The position numbers and the translations under genes were made by a program. From the NCBI GenBank assembly GCA_946537565.1, contig CAMNFW010000034.1:1-13344 (forward strand): a stretch of DNA of 13,344 nucleotides. The letters are read 5' to 3'. Every line of letters begins with the position of its first letter. Within the stretch, counting starts at the first letter, position 1. Origin of the DNA: an uncultured Ruminococcus sp. GTDB taxonomy: Bacteria > Bacillota > Clostridia > Oscillospirales > Ruminococcaceae. The notes under the pieces were generated by a model. It searched no databases and had not been told where the DNA came from. It saw nothing but the letters and a program-made list of their open reading frames with translations. Shown in pieces: positions 8,868-13,344 of the stretch.

Positions 8868-8934
8868 CTACAGCCGAACCTGGTAAATTATTAGTTTCAG
8901 CGTTTTAAATTCAGCACCGAAAGCGATGCCGCAA

Positions 8935-8960
8935 TTCCGGATCACGAATTAACAATTATG
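8935..8960. repeat. Possible short direct repeat, copy 1 (downstream of the membrane-gene pair)
   Basis: TTCCGGA at 8935-8941, then five bases, then AATTAACAATT (8947-8957) and ATG. The same order occurs at 10202-10224 in the same orientation. The copies sit just outside the two-gene membrane module. Short AT-rich words recur by chance, so this is tentative. Confidence 0.28.
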
Positions 8961-8969
8961 GATCAGCGA

Positions 8970-9629
8970 TCAGTCTTCCGGGTTTTCCTTTTTCACATAG
9001 ATAAAGGGAGAGCCGGCGATTTTGAATAACACCGCACCGGCGATAAGGAAGGGCAGAGACCACAGCCAGCTTCTCAGTTCCCATTCACGGTCAACGACTC
9101 TGATACCGAGATCATTGCGGTGGGAGAGGGCTTCCTCCGGGGCATAAGCCCTTGTTGGGTCGCCGAGACTGTAGGAGAAATCGAATCTGTCAGCAGCCGA
9201 GTCCATAAACTCACCGAAGCCTTCGCTGTATTCATAGGTGAAATAGCCAGTCACCTCTTCACCGGCGAGCATTTTTTTCTCTTCCTCAGAATCCTTAACA
9301 ACAGCCAGGGGGCGGTAAGCGCCGAAGGAATAAACTATATAGCAGTTGATATCCTGGAGAAATTTTACTTCCGTTTTATAGACGATGGGAAACTCATTTG
9401 CGCCGCCCTTGAGCGCACCGCTGAGCGGATAGAAGGAGCTTAGTGTACTTGCATTTTCCTTTACACCGTCATAGCTGTCAAAAATCTGACCCTGGGGATC
9501 CAGCCTGCCTCTGACACGTCCGGCTCTGCCGATACCAGTCCAAAGCAGAACGATGCCGATAACAAGGAGTATAACAGCAGGAAAATGGATTTTTTTTGGA
9601 GCGAGCTTTCTTACATAAGTGTCTATCAT
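8970..9629 (-). CDS. Membrane protein of unknown function, two membrane segments with an outer domain
   Basis: I do not recognise this 219-residue protein. It has a basic start (VRKLAPKK), a hydrophobic segment at about 16-33 (FPAVILLVIGIVLLWTGI) and a second at about 187-205 (SWLWSLPFLIAGAVLFKIA). The 150 or so residues between are soluble-looking, rich in Tyr, Asp and Glu, and likely face outside; a short charged tail (KKENPED) lies inside. Only one cysteine (C96) is present, and no enzyme motif is visible. The ATG at 9629 overlaps the upstream gene stop by 4 bp (ATGA) and has an AGAGG site, so the two proteins are probably made together and may interact. Codon and base use look like the neighbours, so recent transfer is not evident. 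A sensor, envelope or transport-accessory role is possible but unsupported. Confidence 0.8.
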   Translation of the reverse strand: MIDTYVRKLAPKKIHFPAVILLVIGIVLLWTGIGRAGRVRGRLDPQGQIFDSYDGVKENASTLSSFYPLSGALKGGANEFPIVYKTEVKFLQDINCYIVYSFGAYRPLAVVKDSEEEKKMLAGEEVTGYFTYEYSEGFGEFMDSAADRFDFSYSLGDPTRAYAPEEALSHRNDLGIRVVDREWELRSWLWSLPFLIAGAVLFKIAGSPFIYVKKENPED

Positions 9630-10159
9630 ATTTTTTTGCCTCTGTGTTTTCTGCCGAGAAATCTTCTGCGCCGTTTTTTCATTTCCTTGATTTTCCGGCG
9701 TTTTTCGTCCAGGAGCCGCTGACGGATATCCTCATCGAGGATATAGTCGAAGTCATCGTCAGGGTAGTCGAATTCGCTGTCAGTTTCGTCATCTTCATCA
9801 TCATCGTATCCACCGTTATGACAGGGAACGGATTCAGCTTTAGGCGCATAGAACAGCGGAACTGCGAAGAGTATGAGCAAGCCGCCGACAGTCAGCCGTG
9901 TAAGGGAGCTGGTGAGCAAATGTGAGGAAGGTTTTTGAGCGTCTTCATTATACTCAGAGGAGGATTCAGAAGAAGCTGGCGGTTTTTCCTGAGCGTCATT
10001 ATTGTTAGCTGAAATTTCTGATGAAGAGTGGTGTTTATTTTTTGACATGACAGCGTTTGCACCGGTGAAAATAAATAGACCCAGTCCGGCTGTCATCATT
10101 ATCATTCCTAAGATCTGGAGGAATGATAGCTTCATTCTTGATCTGCTTATCCTTGCCAT
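9626..10159 (-). CDS. Small membrane protein of unknown function with charge-polarised tail
   Basis: I do not recognise this 177-residue protein. Two hydrophobic segments are clear: about 12-37 (SFLQILGMIMMTAGLGLFIF and on) and 88-105 (RLTVGGLLILFAVPLFYA). The loop between them is rich in Ser, Asn, Glu and Pro (about 40-86) and by the positive-inside rule faces outward. After the second segment the tail is strongly split: residues 119-144 are dominated by Asp and Glu, and 147-177 by Lys and Arg. Such a tail suggests electrostatic self-association or binding to nucleic acid or membrane, but this is inference. The ATG at 10159 has an AAGGGG site; the gene follows a 395-bp spacer with a terminator-like hairpin, so it probably has its own promoter. 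It overlaps the next gene by 4 bp. Confidence 0.78.
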   Translation of the reverse strand: MARISRSRMKLSFLQILGMIMMTAGLGLFIFTGANAVMSKNKHHSSSEISANNNDAQEKPPASSESSSEYNEDAQKPSSHLLTSSLTRLTVGGLLILFAVPLFYAPKAESVPCHNGGYDDDEDDETDSEFDYPDDDFDYILDEDIRQRLLDEKRRKIKEMKKRRRRFLGRKHRGKKI

Positions 10160-10201
10160 AATATTACCCCTTATAATAAATTGAACAGAGCTGTTAAATG
10201 T

Positions 10202-10224
10202 TTCCGGAAAATTAACAATTTATG
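10202..10224. repeat. Possible short direct repeat, copy 2 (upstream of the membrane-gene pair)
   Basis: TTCCGGA at 10202-10208, one base, AATTAACAATT (10210-10220), one base, then ATG. It matches the word order at 8935-8960 apart from the gap lengths. See that entry for the caveat. Confidence 0.28.
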
Positions 10225-10250
10225 ACTAAATTATGAACTGTTCATTAATA

Positions 10251-10281
10251 ATTATAAGGATTCTGGCGACAAAAATGTGAA
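10251..10281 (-). promoter_or_regulatory. Candidate promoter for the membrane-gene pair
   Basis: The minus strand shows TTCACA (10281-10276) and a perfect TATAAT (10256-10251) with a 19-bp spacer, longer than ideal. It would give a leader of roughly 85 bases before the ATG at 10159, and that leader contains the palindromes noted for this spacer. It lies downstream of the 10414-10443 hairpin, as expected for a new transcription unit. Confidence 0.3.
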
Positions 10282-10413
10282 GAACTTGTGATAAGCAGCT
10301 GAAATTTTACATTTTGTTGTTTACAGACTTTGTAAAGAAAGATTGATAATACAAAGCGTAATAAAACATCGGATAATTTATGAACTCAGTTAACGTATTT
10401 ATATATTTATTAA

Positions 10414-10451
10414 TGCAGCTCCGGAGGGGTAGCCGGAGCTGCACTGTTTTT
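10414..10451. terminator. Strong hairpin terminator after ilvC
   Basis: TGCAGCTCCGG (10414-10424) pairs perfectly over 11 bp with CCGGAGCTGCA (10433-10443) around an 8-nt loop. On the plus strand a TTTTT run follows at 10447-10451. On the minus strand, where the genes lie, the stem is followed only by TTAATAAATATAT. It is the best terminator candidate for the ilvB-ilvN-ilvC unit and may act in both directions; the U-tract favours plus-strand termination. Confidence 0.6.
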
Positions 10452-10554
10452 ACCTGAGAGCCAGTTTGAAGTCTGCGGCACAGATCATTTTTAAAAGTAA
10501 GCAAGGATTAGTATCAGCTGATCTTCCGCAGGATAAGGCAGATTCCGGTGATGA

Positions 10555-11607
<1,053 letters not shown>

Positions 11608-11627
11608 TTATGATATATTATTTAATT

Positions 11628-11712
11628 CACAATGCAGAATTCATAATTCATAAACAGTTTCCGGTATTAGTTAAAACTGTAAATATGAACCGTGAATTGA
11701 AGCTGCATTATG
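11628..11712. repeat. 85-bp imperfect palindrome filling the ilvN-ilvC spacer
   Basis: The outer arms CACAATGCAG (11628-11637) and CTGCATTATG (11703-11712) pair at 9 of 10 positions. AATTCATAATTCATA (11638-11652) pairs with 11684-11698 at 12 of 15. ACAGTTT (11654-11660) pairs perfectly with AAACTGT (11674-11680) around a 13-nt loop. A 4-nt bulge lies at 11699-11702. The arms contain the AATTCATAATTCATA type of word seen in small mobile palindromes of Clostridia. It begins two bases after the ilvN stop. It may be a MITE-like unit or an mRNA structure that tunes ilvC expression. Confidence 0.6.
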
Positions 11713-11714
11713 GA

Positions 11715-12221
11715 TTATTTTGCAGTTTTCAAGCAGTTGTCGCCTCTTTCGATAGCAACGATACCGGTGCGGCACATTTCCATTATGCCGTAGGGTTTCA
11801 TCAGCTCAATGAAAGCGTCGATCTTGGAAGTTTCACCGGTCAGCTCACAGATAAGAGCTGTGGTGGAATAGTCAACGATCTTTGAGCGGAATATTTCCAC
11901 CGCAGTCATGATATCCTGACGGGTGGAGGGTGAGTTTCTGACCTTTATCAGCAGCAGCTCACGGATAACGGTATCCTTTGGTTCAAGCACCTCGACTTCT
12001 CTTACATCGTGGAGCTTTTCGAGCTGTTTGAGGATCCTTTCCTTGATATCGTCATCACCGTGAAAGGCAATGGTAATTCTGGAGAAGCCGGAAGATTCAG
12101 TTTCTCCAACGGTAAGACTGTCGATATTGAAGCCACGCCTGGTGAACATACCGGAGACTCTTGAAAGCACACCGGAAACGTTGGAAACGATAACTCCTAT
12201 TACATATGCGTTGTAGTCCAA
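11715..12221 (-). CDS. ilvN: Acetolactate synthase small (regulatory) subunit
   Basis: This is the regulatory subunit that stimulates the IlvB catalytic subunit and confers valine feedback inhibition. The 168 residues have an N-terminal ACT domain at about 5-78 (IGVIVSNVSGVLSRVSGMFTR continuing RGFNIDSLTVGETE) and the C-terminal small-subunit domain from about 85 to 160. The start codon is TTG at 12221. An in-frame TGA lies three codons upstream (12230-12228), the next methionine is M24 inside the ACT domain, and GAGGTGA sits six bases before the TTG, so the choice is firm. The ilvB stop TGA overlaps that ribosome site with an 11-bp gap, suggesting coupled synthesis of the two subunits. The E. 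coli symbol ilvH would serve equally well. Confidence 0.96.
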   Translation of the reverse strand: MDYNAYVIGVIVSNVSGVLSRVSGMFTRRGFNIDSLTVGETESSGFSRITIAFHGDDDIKERILKQLEKLHDVREVEVLEPKDTVIRELLLIKVRNSPSTRQDIMTAVEIFRSKIVDYSTTALICELTGETSKIDAFIELMKPYGIMEMCRTGIVAIERGDNCLKTAK

Positions 12222-12232
12222 TGTCTGTCACC

Positions 12233-13344
12233 TCACTTTATCTCAGTAATAATGTCTTCTATAGAACCGCCTGGCGGAAGCATCGGGAGAACGAACTCAT
12301 CACAGTCAACAGCGCAGTCAATGACATAAGTGCCATTGAAAGAGAAAGCTTCCTTAGCGGCATTTTCAAGCTGTGAAGGAGTGAAGCATCTTGCAGCCTC
12401 AGCACCGAAAGCATTTGCAAGAGCGCAGAAGTCAGTTTTTCTGCTGAGGGTGGTATTGGAATAGTGCTTATCGAAAAACAGGGTCTGCCACTGGCGCACC
12501 ATGCCCAGCACACCGTTGTTCATAATAACAACCACCAGCGGAATATTGAAGGATACAGAAGTAGCCAGTTCATTGAGGTTCATGCCGAAGCTGCCGTCAC
12601 CGGTGAAGAGAATAGCTCTTTTTCCAGTAGCCTGAGCAGCACCGATAGCAGCGCCCATACCGTAGCCCATAGTACCGAGACCGCCGCTGGTGAGGAAGGT
12701 CCTGGGCTTTTTCAGAGGATATCTCTGAGCGGTCCACATCTGGTGCTGACCCACATCGGTAACGATAATGTCATCGTCCTCAGCGAAGGAGCTGATGATA
12801 TCCACGATAGCATAGGGGTCAAGCCTGTCCTCAGCGGGTCTTCCGGACTTGTCACAGGCAGCGGTGCAGCCGGAGCAGTCTTTTTTGTAAGAAGAAGCCT
12901 TAGCTTGCTGGAGGCGCAGCTGTTCCTCTTCACGGAGCTGGGAGATGCGTTCATTCCATTCCGGGTGGGACTGCTGGGGAACCATTGCAGCCAGCCGGCA
13001 CAGAGCGTCCTTGATATCGCCCTGAACAGCCAGATCGGAGGTGATATTCTTATTCAGCTCAGCGCTGTCGATGTCAATATGTATAATAGAGAAATTCTTA
13101 TTAAAGCGTTCTTTTTTTCCGGTAGCTCTGTCGGAAAATCTTGCGCCGAGAGCGATAACGAGATCAGCCTCGTCCTGAGCGATAGAAGAAGCGTAGTGAC
13201 CGTGCATACCGTTCATTCCGAGAAATCTTGGGTGAGCGGAGGGCACAGCGGAAAGCCCCATAAGCGAGCAGCCCATAGGAGCGTCGATCTTATCAGCAAG
13301 GGCAGTAAGCTCAGCGGAGGCTTTACCTGAGATTATACCGCCGC
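12233..13344 (-). CDS. ilvB: Acetolactate synthase large (catalytic) subunit (5' end outside window)
   Basis: The catalytic, ThDP-dependent subunit makes 2-acetolactate from two pyruvates, or 2-aceto-2-hydroxybutyrate from pyruvate and 2-oxobutyrate. The reading frame stays open to 13344, so the N-terminal domain with the ThDP-activating glutamate is missing; 369 residues are visible. They cover the FAD-binding middle domain (LMGLSAVPSAHPRFLGMNGM and onward, then DLVIALGARFSDRATG) and the C-terminal ThDP domain with TGDGSFGMNLNELAT and, 25 residues on, NN. VRQWQ, which holds the tryptophan at the known herbicide site, is present. An unusual feature is CSGCTAAC in the linker between these domains (12877-12854). 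The internal ATG at 13276 is not the start. ilvN follows after 11 bp. Confidence 0.95.
   Translation of the reverse strand, partial: GGIISGKASAELTALADKIDAPMGCSLMGLSAVPSAHPRFLGMNGMHGHYASSIAQDEADLVIALGARFSDRATGKKERFNKNFSIIHIDIDSAELNKNITSDLAVQGDIKDALCRLAAMVPQQSHPEWNERISQLREEEQLRLQQAKASSYKKDCSGCTAACDKSGRPAEDRLDPYAIVDIISSFAEDDDIIVTDVGQHQMWTAQRYPLKKPRTFLTSGGLGTMGYGMGAAIGAAQATGKRAILFTGDGSFGMNLNELATSVSFNIPLVVVIMNNGVLGMVRQWQTLFFDKHYSNTTLSRKTDFCALANAFGAEAARCFTPSQLENAAKEAFSFNGTYVIDCAVDCDEFVLPMLPPGGSIEDIITEIK

Larger units (their letters stand above)
10160..10554. other. 395-bp intergenic region between ilvC and the membrane-gene pair
   Basis: No convincing gene lies here. Moving down from the ilvC stop it holds the palindrome ATCAGCTGAT (10513-10522), a strong hairpin at 10414-10443, then an AT-rich stretch with a candidate promoter. 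Palindromic words in the lower part are ATGAAC-T-GTTCAT (10233-10245), TTTCCGGAAA (10201-10210) and, on the minus strand, AACAGCTCTGTT just above the membrane gene. These could be regulator sites. No T-box or amino-acid-rich leader peptide was recognised. Confidence 0.5.

Noticed and set aside
10307..10504. 65-codon minus-strand open frame in the 395-bp spacer
   Set aside because: It runs across the strong hairpin, has no clear ribosome site and no family-like features; spacer composition explains it.
11610..11885. 91-codon plus-strand frame starting in the ilvN-ilvC spacer
   Set aside because: It reads through the palindrome and then antisense to ilvN, with no ribosome site and no recognisable protein.
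12447..12457. AGGGTGGTATT on the plus strand, resembling the T-box core
   Set aside because: It lies inside ilvB coding sequence on the opposite strand, lacks the ACCGCG half, and has no leader or terminator context.
12233..13276. ilvB starting at the internal ATG at 13276
   Set aside because: The frame continues upstream to the window edge with family-typical residues (GGIISGKASAELTALADK), so the gene is merely cut by the window.
12464..13330. Long plus-strand open frame (288 codons) opposite ilvB
   Set aside because: It is antisense to clear acetolactate synthase coding sequence, has no recognisable domain, and similar shadow frames lie opposite most genes here. It is a codon-bias by-product.

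Overview
The window reads as one stretch of a chromosome from an anaerobic, probably Gram-positive bacterium of the Clostridia. A Ruminococcus-like member of the Oscillospiraceae is my best guess, from protein flavour only. The reasons are: a HydE-type [FeFe]-hydrogenase maturase, the short LeuD and 422-residue LeuC pair, a DUF815-type AAA+ ATPase, strong AGGAGG-type ribosome sites, and base composition near balance with AT-rich spacers. All 13 genes lie on the minus strand, so transcription runs from high to low coordinates. The two genes at the window ends are partial.

In transcription order the first block is ilvB (C-terminal two thirds or so), ilvN and ilvC. These are both subunits of acetohydroxyacid synthase plus ketol-acid reductoisomerase. 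An 85-bp imperfect palindrome fills the ilvN-ilvC spacer. After ilvC comes the only long spacer (395 bp, 10160-10554), holding a strong hairpin/terminator and candidate operator-like palindromes. Two overlapping genes for small membrane proteins of unknown function follow (10159 down to 8970).

The second block is ilvD, leuC, leuD, leuB, an AAA+ ATPase gene, ilvA, ridA, nadA and the start of hydE. Several junctions are tight (4-bp ATGA, TAATG, and gaps of 1 to 33 bp), so most of it is probably co-transcribed.

Together the genes cover most of valine, leucine and isoleucine synthesis. IlvA makes 2-oxobutyrate from threonine, and RidA clears its reactive enamine by-product. IlvB/IlvN, IlvC and IlvD form the shared valine/isoleucine arm. 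LeuC/LeuD and LeuB carry out the leucine steps after 2-isopropylmalate synthase. leuA and ilvE are not in the window. NadA (quinolinate synthase) and HydE extend the run into NAD synthesis and hydrogenase assembly. LeuC, IlvD, NadA and HydE are all iron-sulfur enzymes, which fits an anaerobe.

Most of the window is ordinary biosynthetic sequence. The parts least explained are the two-gene membrane module between ilvC and ilvD, the ATPase translationally coupled to leuB, a cysteine cluster in the IlvB linker, and the palindromic spacer elements. I saw no convincing sign of a defence system, CRISPR array, transposase, tRNA or rRNA.
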